Positions 1 through 6,086 of a stretch of 28,028 nt of DNA are shown one piece after another. The number at the start of each line of letters is the position of its first letter. Positions within the stretch are counted from its first letter, which is position 1. Source of the stretch: CALJUZ01 sp003387805 (lineage in GTDB: Bacteria; Bacillota; Limnochordia; Limnochordales; ZCTH02-B6); contig CALJUZ010000063.1 of the NCBI GenBank assembly GCA_937975235.1, positions 1 through 28,028 of the forward strand. The letters run 5' to 3'. The position numbers were made by a program, and so were the translations under genes. The notes beneath the pieces are model-generated. The model was not told the DNA's origin. It saw only the letters and a list, made by a program, of their open reading frames with translations, and did not search any database.

Positions 1-368
1 CGCCGGGCAGCGTCTCGGGTCCGGCGTCGGCAGCGGGCCCGGCATCCGGCTCGGCATCCGGGTCGGCATCCGGCTCCGCATCGGGTTCGGCGGCGGTATC
101 GGCGCCGTCGTCAGCCACCGGCGCCACATCGGCATCCACCGGCTCGACGGGCGGACTGTGGCGCGTCCAGGCGGGCGCCTTTTCCGAGCGAGCCCGGGCG
201 GAAGCGGTGGCGGAGCGGCTGCGGGCCCACGGCTTCGAGGCCTTCGTGACGTCGACCGCGCCTTTCCGGGTTCAGGTGGGCGCGTTCAGCGATCCGAACC
301 GGGCCCAGGCGTTGGTGGAGGAACTGCGTTCGCTGGGATTTGAGGCCATCCGCGTGGCGCCGAACTGA
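1..368 (+). CDS. SPOR-domain protein, C-terminal part (5' end outside window)
   Basis: Only the last 121 codons are present; the reading frame starts at base 3 and ends with TGA at 366-368. The first 50 or so visible residues are a low-complexity Ser/Ala/Gly linker built on a repeated GSAS motif. From about residue 50 a SPOR domain follows, with the two typical blocks WRVQAGAFSERARAEA and PFRVQVGAFSDPNRAQA, the first strand and helix of each pseudo-repeat. SPOR domains bind denuded glycan strands of peptidoglycan, so the protein probably acts at the cell wall, often during division. What lies N-terminal (amidase, membrane anchor or sporulation protein) cannot be seen. The domain call is firm; the exact function is unknown. 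Confidence 0.85.
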   Translation, partial: PGSVSGPASAAGPASGSASGSASGSASGSAAVSAPSSATGATSASTGSTGGLWRVQAGAFSERARAEAVAERLRAHGFEAFVTSTAPFRVQVGAFSDPNRAQALVEELRSLGFEAIRVAPN

Positions 369-410
369 CGCGGTGGGTGGCCGTCCGCGGCGGCCACTGC
401 CGGGGCTGAT

Positions 411-593
411 TCCCATGGGCGGGAGCAGAAGCGGATTTTGTCCTCGTCGGTGGGAGCCAAGTCGAAAGTTGTTCCCGCAGGTGGGAGAAGGGCCCGGCGA
501 AAGCCGGGCTTTATGGTTTGGTGCGATGACTGGAGGTTGCGGCGAGCCGCTGGCCGGGCAAATTCCCGTTGGTGGGACCAAAATCGAGATTTG
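411..593. repeat. Diverged 31-bp repeat units in the SPOR-mrp spacer
   Basis: Two adjacent 31-bp units (411-441 and 442-472), a partial third (from 473) and a detached fourth (563-593) share a pattern: TCCC, a 4-6 base variable loop, GTGGGA, then CAAA..CGA..TTTGT. TCCC and GGGA are complementary, so most units could fold into a small hairpin. The terminator-like hairpin at 492-515 interrupts the series. No gene is visible in 369-696. I know no named family for this repeat. Confidence 0.6.
492..515 (+). terminator. Terminator-like hairpin after the SPOR gene
   Basis: A perfect 7-bp GC-rich stem (GCCCGGC / GCCGGGC) closes a GAAA tetraloop and is followed by TTTAT. It lies about 125 bases after the SPOR stop codon. 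The U-tract is short, so the strength is uncertain. Confidence 0.55.
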
Positions 594-633
594 TTGCCGC
601 CCGGCGGTGGCCCCTCCCCCCGCCCGAAAACGT

Positions 634-662
634 TTGTCCCCGCTGTTGCAATCATGTAGACT
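634..662 (+). promoter_or_regulatory. Candidate sigma-A promoter for mrp
   Basis: TTGTCC at 634-639 and TAGACT at 657-662 are separated by 17 bp in an AT-richer patch. Each hexamer matches consensus at 4 of 6 positions. The predicted transcript would start about 28 bases before the mrp start codon. Confidence 0.5.
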
Positions 663-696
663 GAATACGATCGAATGATTAACGGAGGTGTGGCCG

Positions 697-1776
697 TTGC
701 CTACTCGCGAGCAGGTGCTCGAGGCCCTGAAGGACGTGCAGGACCCCGAGCTTCACAAGAGCTTGGTCGAGCTGAACATGATTCGGGACATTGTCGTCGA
801 CGGGTCGAAGGTGTCTTTGACCGTCGCGTTGACGGTGCCCGGCTGCCCGTTGAAGAACGAGATTCAGCGCATGGTGGAGGAGCGCCTCCTGGCGCTGGAC
901 GGCGTGACCGAAGTGAACGTCACGATGGGCTCCATGTCCGCCGAGGAGCGAACGGCCCTCTTCGGCGGCAACAAGCTGCAGTCGGTCCCCCTGTTGTCGC
1001 CCCAGTCTCCGACCCGGTTTATCGGGGTGGCCAGCGGCAAAGGCGGCGTGGGCAAGTCCACGGTGACGGTGAATCTGGCCGCGGCGGTGCGGCGCCTGGG
1101 CTACTCGGTGGGCATCATCGACGCGGACGTGTACGGCTTCTCGGTGCCGCGCATGCTCGGCATCACCGGCAAGCCCACGGCCATTGAGGGCAAGATTTTG
1201 CCCATGCCCAACCCGTACGGGCTGAAGGTCATCTCCATGGGCAACTTCGTGGACAACAACGAGCCCGTCATCTGGCGCGGCCCCATGCTGGGCAAAGTGC
1301 TGCAGCAGTTCCTGGCCGACGTCTTCTGGGGCGACCTGGACTATCTGTTCCTGGACCTGCCGCCCGGCACGGGCGACGTGGCGCTGGACGTGGCCCGCTT
1401 CCTGCCGGGCAGCCACATGCTCATCGTCACGACGCCGCAGACGGTGGCGGCGGGCGTGGCCAGCCGGGCCGCCCACATGGCGAAGAAGTCCAACCAGAAG
1501 ATTATCGGCGTCGTGGAGAACATGTCGACCTTCGTGTGCTCCGAGTGCGGCAAGGCGACGCCCATCTTCGGCGAAGGCGGCGGGCAGAAGCTAGCCGACG
1601 AGCTGGGCACCGAGCTTCTGGCCCAGATCCCGCTGACGCTGCCGCTGCGGGAGGGCAGCGACAACGGCCAGCCCATCGTCTTCATGGAAGGCACCGAAAA
1701 CGATGCGGCGCGGCTGGCCATCGAGGCGCTGGCCCAGCGGGTGGTGCAGCTGACGCCGGTGCCGGCCCGGGCGTAG
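697..1776 (+). CDS. mrp: Mrp/ApbC family iron-sulfur cluster carrier ATPase
   Basis: This 359-residue protein has an N-terminal MIP18/DUF59 domain (about residues 1-85) followed by a ParA/MinD-type P-loop ATPase. The deviant Walker A motif SGKGGVGKST spans residues 113-122. A CxxC pair (C281, C284, in FVCSECGKA) matches the cluster-binding cysteines of the Mrp/Nbp35 family. Family members bind and transfer Fe-S clusters to apoproteins in the cytosol. The TTG at 697 was chosen because GGAGG at 684-688 lies 8 bases upstream; the in-frame GTG at 688 overlaps that site. The gene is monocistronic here, with its own candidate promoter and a strong terminator at 1969-2000. MinD is the closest alternative, but the DUF59 domain and CxxC exclude it. 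Confidence 0.95.
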   Translation: MPTREQVLEALKDVQDPELHKSLVELNMIRDIVVDGSKVSLTVALTVPGCPLKNEIQRMVEERLLALDGVTEVNVTMGSMSAEERTALFGGNKLQSVPLLSPQSPTRFIGVASGKGGVGKSTVTVNLAAAVRRLGYSVGIIDADVYGFSVPRMLGITGKPTAIEGKILPMPNPYGLKVISMGNFVDNNEPVIWRGPMLGKVLQQFLADVFWGDLDYLFLDLPPGTGDVALDVARFLPGSHMLIVTTPQTVAAGVASRAAHMAKKSNQKIIGVVENMSTFVCSECGKATPIFGEGGGQKLADELGTELLAQIPLTLPLREGSDNGQPIVFMEGTENDAARLAIEALAQRVVQLTPVPARA

Positions 1777-1806
1777 AGCCCGCGGCCCGGGTGGGAGCCG
1801 GGCGCC

Positions 1807-1847
1807 GGACCGCGGACGCAGGACACGGGACGCTGGACACCGGAAGG
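1807..1847. repeat. Heptamer tandem repeat GGACNNN
   Basis: Five consecutive 7-bp units begin with GGAC (GGACCGC, GGACGCA, GGACACG, GGACGCT, GGACACC) and are followed by GGAAGGC. The repeat lies between the mrp stop codon and its terminator. Function unknown. Confidence 0.6.
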
Positions 1848-1968
1848 CGCGCCGGACCATACGTTGGCGAGGGCGCGCAGCCCGGGGCCGACGCTTCCGA
1901 CGGCGCCACGGAAAGCCACCGGAGTCACGGGAGAAGTTCGGAGAACACAGGCGTACAGGAGCAAACAG

Positions 1969-2000
1969 GAGAGCCAGGCGGTCAAGCCTGGCTCTCTTTC
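1969..2000 (+). terminator. Rho-independent terminator of mrp
   Basis: An 11-bp perfect stem (GAGAGCCAGGC / GCCTGGCTCTC) with a 6-base loop is followed by TTTC. It sits between the convergent mrp and cyclase genes and could stop transcription from both sides, although the minus-strand U-tract is weaker. Confidence 0.85.
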
Positions 2001-2083
2001 GTCCCGGGCCGTTTCGCCCGCAGCAAAGCGCCCGCCATCATCAAGGCGTACGCGCCGAGGACGACGGGGATTGTCATCCGCAT
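1982..2083 (-). CDS. Possible 33-residue single-span membrane protein
   Basis: A short minus-strand frame starts with ATG at 2083 and ends with TGA at 1984-1982. It encodes a hydrophobic segment (MTIPVVLGAYALMMAGALL) followed by a basic tail (RAKRPGTK), the shape of a small single-span membrane protein. Third codon positions are almost all G or C, as in real genes here, but that is weak evidence in GC-rich DNA. It lies 64 bases downstream of the cyclase on the same strand and could be co-transcribed. No clear ribosome binding site is visible, and its stop codon lies in the loop of the mrp terminator. No family is recognised; it may be chance. Confidence 0.3.
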   Translation of the reverse strand: MRMTIPVVLGAYALMMAGALLRAKRPGTKESQA

Positions 2084-2147
2084 TGGCCGGCAGCCCGCCG
2101 GCAGTCCGCCGGCAGCAGGAGCCTTCCACGGGTCCACGCGTCCGCCG

Positions 2148-3068
2148 TCACCACAAGGCCAGTACGCGTGTCGGACCTCCCGACCCGCCGGCGACCTTCG
2201 GCGCGCCGACGAACAGCATCGCGCCCGCCGGCGGCACGTCGGCCAGGCGGGCCAGGCACTCCAGGCCCCACTTGTTGCGGCTCAGAATTTCGAAGTGGGC
2301 CCGGAAGTCCGTGGACGGGCCGAAGTCCAGGCTGATGGTGTCGACGCCCACGCCGGCCACGTTGCGCTCCGCCGCGAGAAACGCCGCCGCTTCGGGACTC
2401 AAGCCCGGGAAGTGCATGACGCCGGAGTCGTCCGGATTCAGGAACTGCTGCGCCGAGCCGGCCCGCGTCTCCCAGCCCGTATACATGCATAGGGCGGCGC
2501 CTTCAGGAATGCGGCCGTGCCGCCGTTCGTAGGCGAGGATGTCGTCGACGGTCAACACCGTGTCGGGGTCTTTGTCGGCCCGGTCTTTGACGTCGATGAC
2601 GGCCAGCGGCACCACCAGCTGCTCCGCCGGGATCTGGTCGATGGTCCGGATATGTTCGCCCGTGGCGAAGTGGGCCGGCGCGTCCATATGGGTGCCGGTG
2701 TGCTCGCCGACTTCCCAGCGCTGCGCGAAGAAGCCGTCCCGTTCCATCGTGCGCGTGGCCCGCACCTGCATGGGCTCGAAGGCGGGAAACACGGGAAAGT
2801 CCGGCGACAGCGGATGCGTCAGGTCAACGACGTGGCGAAACGAGAACGAGCGGACCGGCCCGGCGCCGTGTTGCGAGGCGGTGCCGCCCGGGGCGCCCGT
2901 GCTGCCGGCGCCGGACGCTGCGCCCGTGCCGCCGGTGCCAGCACCTCCACCCGTGCCGTCCGGGGCGTACGCGCCGCCCGCGGCGCCCGCCGCGTCCATC
3001 CGGGCCATAAACGACCTTTGCGCCGTCAGCATGTCGCCGACGTGTTGAACGATGTGGGGAGCACACAT
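2148..3068 (-). CDS. Cyclase-family (kynurenine formamidase-like) metal-dependent hydrolase
   Basis: The C-terminal two thirds form a cyclase-family domain (PF04199) of the kynurenine formamidase KynB type. The signature HTGTHMDAPAHF carries the metal-binding His and Asp residues. It follows the family's opening block VVDLTHPLSPDFPVFP, and a later GVDTISLDFG block is also typical. The family hydrolyses amides or lactones with Zn or Mn; the substrate is not predictable, because no tryptophan-degradation genes are nearby. The N-terminus has a helix (MCAPHIVQHVGDML) and then a Gly/Ala/Thr-rich insertion of about 45 residues. ATG at 3068 was preferred over ATG at 3092 because CCTCC at 3080-3084 (GGAGG on the minus strand) lies 11 bases upstream of it, whereas 3092 has no binding site. 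The gene is transcribed away from sat. Confidence 0.88.
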   Translation of the reverse strand: MCAPHIVQHVGDMLTAQRSFMARMDAAGAAGGAYAPDGTGGGAGTGGTGAASGAGSTGAPGGTASQHGAGPVRSFSFRHVVDLTHPLSPDFPVFPAFEPMQVRATRTMERDGFFAQRWEVGEHTGTHMDAPAHFATGEHIRTIDQIPAEQLVVPLAVIDVKDRADKDPDTVLTVDDILAYERRHGRIPEGAALCMYTGWETRAGSAQQFLNPDDSGVMHFPGLSPEAAAFLAAERNVAGVGVDTISLDFGPSTDFRAHFEILSRNKWGLECLARLADVPPAGAMLFVGAPKVAGGSGGPTRVLALW

Positions 3069-3329
3069 GCGCTGTCGTACCTCCGCGTTCATTTGACGAT
3101 TGTTTTTTCAATGTTCGAGAGAACGCGCAAGAACCCTCCAAGTGTCGGCGGGGGTTGCCGCGTCACGACGGTCCGCTTCCGCCCGGCGCAGGCCGGTGCG
3201 CCGCCGCTGCCCGGTGCGGGCACGAGGATGCCGCCGCCTCCATACACTGAGGGCGGTACCGACGCTGCAGCGAAGCAGGGCGGCCGACAGGGTACCCGGC
3301 GCGCCACGCGGTGCCGAGGGAGGCACGCA

Positions 3330-3399
3330 CGCAAACACGCAAACACGCACACACGCACACGCAAGCACGCACACACGCAAGCACGCAAGCACGCAAGCG
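3330..3399. repeat. 8-bp tandem repeat (CGCAMRCA) just upstream of sat
   Basis: About nine units of CGCAAACA, CGCACACA or CGCAAGCA run head to tail, with one unit shortened by 2 bp at 3354-3359. The array ends three bases before the poly-G ribosome binding site of sat. The rest of the 348-bp cyclase-sat spacer (3069-3329) shows no convincing promoter, gene or riboswitch. TTGACG at 3093-3098 has no matching -10. Confidence 0.85.
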
Positions 3400-3416
3400 C
3401 TTGGGGGGGCGACGAC

Positions 3417-4652
3417 GTGGCCGACACAACGTGGGACGGACTGGTGCCGCCGCACGGCGGCGTGCTGGTTTCGCGGGAGCTCAGCGGCGACGCGGCCGAG
3501 GAAATGTTGGCGCGGGCTCGCGGCTGGCCGGTGGTCCGCTTGCCCGACCACCTTGTCTCGGATCTGATTTGCATCGGCACCGGCGTCTACAGCCCGCTGC
3601 GGGGATTTATGACGAGGAACGACTATTGGCGGGTCGTGGACGAGATGCGGCTGGCGTCGGGATGGGTGTGGAGCCTGCCCGTGGTGCTGCCCGTCGAGGA
3701 TGACGTGGCCGCGCACCAGCGGGAAGGCCGCTTCGTCCGTCTGGAAGACGGCCGGGGCCGTATCCTCGGGGCGATGCGAGTCGAGGACCGCTTCGAGCGG
3801 GACGTGGACCACGAGGCCATGGAGGTTTTTCGCACGCGTGACCCGGCCCATCCCGGCGTGGCGCGGCTTCGCTCCGAGCCGCGGGTGCTGCTGGGCGGCG
3901 ACATATGGCTGCTCGCGACATTCCGGGGCGGCGGGGCGTCCCGGTCCAACGGGGTGGCCCAGACGGGCGGCGAGGCCGGCTCCGAACGATACACCCTCAC
4001 TCCCGCCGAGACCAGGGCCGAGTTTCGACGGCGCGGGTGGCGCCGGGTTGTGGGCTTCCAAACCCGCAATCCCGTGCACCGGGCCCACGAGTACATTCAG
4101 AAGTGCGCCCTGGAGACGATGGACGGACTGCTGCTGCACCCGCTGGTGGGCGAAACCAAGGCCGACGACGTGCCGGCGGACGTGCGAATGAGAAGCTACG
4201 AGGCGCTGCTGCAGGCGTACTTTCCTCCGGAGCGCGTGCTGCTGGCCGCTTTTCCGGCGGCGATGCGGTACGCCGGGCCCCGCGAGGCGGTGTTCCATGC
4301 CCTTTGCCGCAAGAACTACGGCTGCTCCCACTTCATCGTGGGGCGGGACCACGCCGGCGTGGGCAATTATTATGGAACATACGACGCGCAGCGCATCTTC
4401 GGCCGGTTTCGCCCCGGCGAGCTGGGCATCGAGCCGCTGTTTTTCGAGCACGCCTTTTATTGCCGCCGCTGCGCCGGGATGGCCACGACCGCCACGTGTC
4501 CGCACGGCGAGGAGGAGCGGGTGTCGCTGAGCGGGACGAAAGTGCGGGCCATGCTGCGGGCGGGCCAGGCGCCGCCGCCCGAATTCACCCGGCCCGAGGT
4601 GGCGGCGGTATTAATGGAAGCGATGCGGCAACGGGCGCATGCGGCCAACTGA
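3417..4652 (+). CDS. sat: Sulfate adenylyltransferase (ATP sulfurylase)
   Basis: This 411-residue enzyme makes adenosine 5'-phosphosulfate from ATP and sulfate, the first step of sulfate activation. The diagnostic ATP-binding motif QTRNPVHRAHE is at residues 215-225 and the second motif GRDHAG is near residue 309. HPLVGETKADDV and the C-terminal SLSGTKVRAML are also typical of single-domain bacterial Sat. Length fits the family (about 380-410). The frame is open far upstream, but GTG at 3417 follows a G-tract at 3403-3409 with 7-base spacing and gives a normal N-terminus. No APS kinase, APS reductase or sulfite reductase gene is in the window, so assimilatory and dissimilatory roles cannot be separated. 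A repeat array abuts the ribosome binding site, and 88-bp repeats follow the gene. Confidence 0.96.
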   Translation: MADTTWDGLVPPHGGVLVSRELSGDAAEEMLARARGWPVVRLPDHLVSDLICIGTGVYSPLRGFMTRNDYWRVVDEMRLASGWVWSLPVVLPVEDDVAAHQREGRFVRLEDGRGRILGAMRVEDRFERDVDHEAMEVFRTRDPAHPGVARLRSEPRVLLGGDIWLLATFRGGGASRSNGVAQTGGEAGSERYTLTPAETRAEFRRRGWRRVVGFQTRNPVHRAHEYIQKCALETMDGLLLHPLVGETKADDVPADVRMRSYEALLQAYFPPERVLLAAFPAAMRYAGPREAVFHALCRKNYGCSHFIVGRDHAGVGNYYGTYDAQRIFGRFRPGELGIEPLFFEHAFYCRRCAGMATTATCPHGEEERVSLSGTKVRAMLRAGQAPPPEFTRPEVAAVLMEAMRQRAHAAN

Positions 4653-4697
4653 GACGCCGGCCGCCGCTGCCCCGTGGCGGGCGCGGGTTCGGGCCGG

Positions 4698-4785
4698 AAC
4701 TTTGTACTATGGTGACACTCGATTCCGGGACGAGTGACACAGGTGACACGGGCAGCTAAAAACAGTGTCACCAAAGTCCAAAGTT
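4698..4785. repeat. 88-bp palindromic element, copy 1
   Basis: The outer arms 4698-4719 and 4764-4785 are inverted repeats matching at 20 of 22 positions, starting AACTTTGTAC and ending CAAAGTT. Inside is a second hairpin, ACTCG (4717-4721) with CGAGT (4731-4735), and direct copies of GTGACAC. Starts 46 bases after the sat stop codon. Confidence 0.85.
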
Positions 4786-4926
4786 GACGCCGACCTCGGA
4801 CAAGCTCGGGGCGATGCTGCGGCGAACGTCGCGGTCGAGGCGCGAAAAGGCCGTGCAGAGGGCCTTAGCGCCATGACCTAAAATGTGGCAAGAGGCGGCT
4901 CGGCGGATGACTCGGGTCGTCAGCGG

Positions 4927-5014
4927 AACTTTGTACTCTGGTGACAACCGATTCGCCCGAGAGTGACACCAGTGACACGACTGGCAAGAAATATCGTCAC
5001 TAGAGTACAAAGTT
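4927..5014. repeat. 88-bp palindromic element, copy 2
   Basis: Exactly 88 bp, starting 229 bp after copy 1 and matching it at about 65 of 88 positions without gaps. Arms 4927-4947 and 4994-5014 match at 19 of 21 positions. An inner pairing CTGGTG (4938-4943) with CACCAG (4967-4972) is possible. Confidence 0.85.
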
Positions 5015-5155
5015 GGCCGTCGAGCTGCGGCCGGTTGGTGCGGCCACGGGGCCGCTGCTTCAGGTCGCCGCGCAAACGCCGATTCTAAAGGCCCTTGCGC
5101 GCCCGTCCATATTTTGGAACAGGTGGCTTCCGGGCCGGGCGCGGGTCCGCAACGA

Positions 5156-5243
5156 GACTTTGTACACCAGTGACAACGGATCCGGCGAAGCCTGACACTG
5201 GTGACGAAAAAAGTGGAAAACCTCGACACGAGAGTACAAACTC
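5156..5243. repeat. 88-bp palindromic element, copy 3
   Basis: Exactly 88 bp, starting 229 bp after copy 2 and matching it at about 59 of 88 positions without gaps. The left arm is conserved, while the right arm keeps GTACAAA but has drifted. The inner stem CCAGTG (5167-5172) with CACTGG (5196-5201) sits at the same offsets as in copy 2. No gene is visible in 4653-5322. The 141-bp spacers between copies also look distantly alike, for instance GGCC.T.GCG at 4861 and 5090. Confidence 0.85.
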
Positions 5244-5293
5244 GGAGCCCGGCTGGAGGCGGAGCGGGGCAAAGCCATGTCGCGGATTTAATG

Positions 5294-5324
5294 TTGACTA
5301 TTCCGACCAAGATGGTAGGATAAT
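5294..5324 (+). promoter_or_regulatory. Candidate promoter of the JAMM gene
   Basis: TTGACT at 5294-5299 is followed by TAGGAT (5316-5321, 16-bp spacing) or GATAAT (5319-5324, 19-bp spacing) in an AT-rich patch. The -10 overlaps the first possible ATG (5323), which argues for translation starting further downstream. Confidence 0.5.
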
Positions 5325-5892
5325 GCCATACCGCACTGCTCGTGTCACGGACGGGGCCGCGGACGACTCGGGGCACGGAGCGCCGGACGACGCGGGGCGC
5401 GGAGCATCGGACGACGCGGCGCACGGTGCGCCGGACGGCGGGGTGGCCGGGGTGGAAACGCTGACTGTTGCACCCGGGGTGCTGGAGGCGATTGTTGACC
5501 ATGGCCGCCGGGAATATCCCCGCGAGGCGTGCGGCATTGTCGCCGGCCGGGACGGGCGGGCACAAAAGGTGTATCCGCTGGCCAACGTTGCGTCGGACCC
5601 GGTCCGCCGGTACCTCATCGATGCGGGCCAGCAGCGGGCGGCGCTGGCGGCCATGCGAGCCGAGGGCCAGGAGCCGGTGGCGGTTTTCCACTCGCATCCG
5701 CGCACGGCGGCGGCGCCGAGCGGTGTCGACGTGGACTTGGCGTATCACCCGGAGCTGGTGTACATCATCGTGTCGCTGGCCTTCGACCCGCCCGAGGTGC
5801 GGGCTTATCGCATAGACCGAGAGGCGCGGCGGGTGTCGCCCGTTGCGTTGCAGGTGCCGCAGCGGGCGCCCGGGCAGGGAGAACAAGCTTAG
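5323..5892 (+). CDS. JAMM/M67 family Zn metalloprotease (Mec/RadC-like fold, Mov34/MPN)
   Basis: The protein carries a complete JAMM zinc site: Glu68 in YPREACGIVAG, HSHP at residues 123-126, and S133/D136 in SGVDVD (numbering from ATG 5323). Bacterial stand-alone members such as mycobacterial Mec cleave amino acids or proteins from the C-terminus of ThiS/MoaD-like sulfur carriers. With cysK just downstream and sat upstream, a role in carrier-dependent cysteine synthesis is plausible, but no carrier gene is present. The start is uncertain. ATG 5323 overlaps a promoter-like sequence and lacks a usable binding site. GTG 5452 would give a 146-residue protein starting VETLTVAPGVLEAI, the usual family length. 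The extra N-terminal segment is three 8-residue repeats of the type DDAGRGAS. The stop codon lies inside an 11-bp repeat array. Confidence 0.88.
   Translation: MPYRTARVTDGAADDSGHGAPDDAGRGASDDAAHGAPDGGVAGVETLTVAPGVLEAIVDHGRREYPREACGIVAGRDGRAQKVYPLANVASDPVRRYLIDAGQQRAALAAMRAEGQEPVAVFHSHPRTAAAPSGVDVDLAYHPELVYIIVSLAFDPPEVRAYRIDREARRVSPVALQVPQRAPGQGEQA
5361..5432. repeat. 24-bp tandem repeat, three units, in frame with the JAMM gene
   Basis: Units 5361-5384, 5385-5408 and 5409-5432 begin GGACGAC and are followed by a partial unit. The period is a multiple of 3 and would encode DDSGHGAP, DDAGRGAS and DDAAHGAP. Whether this stretch is translated depends on the JAMM start codon. Confidence 0.8.
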
Positions 5893-6041
5893 CGCGGACT
5901 TAGCTCGGGTGCATCTCGGGCTTAGCTCGGGAGTAGTACGGGCTTAGTTCGGGTTTAGCTGGGGATTGGCTCGGGCTTGGTGATGAATTGGTCCGGACGT
6001 AGTATGGGTTTACTGCGGTCTGACCGCATGGCTGGACCGAG
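5888..6041. repeat. 11-bp tandem repeat (CTTAGCTCGGG) between JAMM gene and cysK
   Basis: From 5888 the sequence can be read as about 12-14 consecutive 11-bp units. The best are CTTAGCTCGGG (5899-5909 and 5921-5931) and CTTAGTTCGGG (5943-5953). Similarity fades after about 6008. The first unit contains the JAMM stop codon. No gene is visible here. A weak promoter-like pair (TTGGTG 5977, TAGTAT 6000, 17-bp spacing) lies in the degenerate part and could serve cysK. Confidence 0.75.
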
Positions 6042-6086
6042 CAGGCAGCTGACTTGTCTACCAACGCAGGAGGGGGTTCGTTCACG

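Noticed and set aside
3250..3264. T-box-like sequence AGGGCGGTACCGACG upstream of sat
   Set aside because: It matches much of the T-box consensus, but the tRNA-pairing TGG is CGG. No terminator with a U-tract follows, and no stem I with specifier loop could be found upstream.
3108..4505. Long open frames antisense to sat and to many other genes
   Set aside because: They are shadows caused by high GC. They lack ribosome binding sites and recognisable motifs, and overlap genes with intact catalytic residues.
4698..5243. CRISPR array
   Set aside because: The repeats are 88 bp, diverged and only three, with 141-bp related spacers and no cas genes, unlike CRISPR repeats of 24-40 bp.
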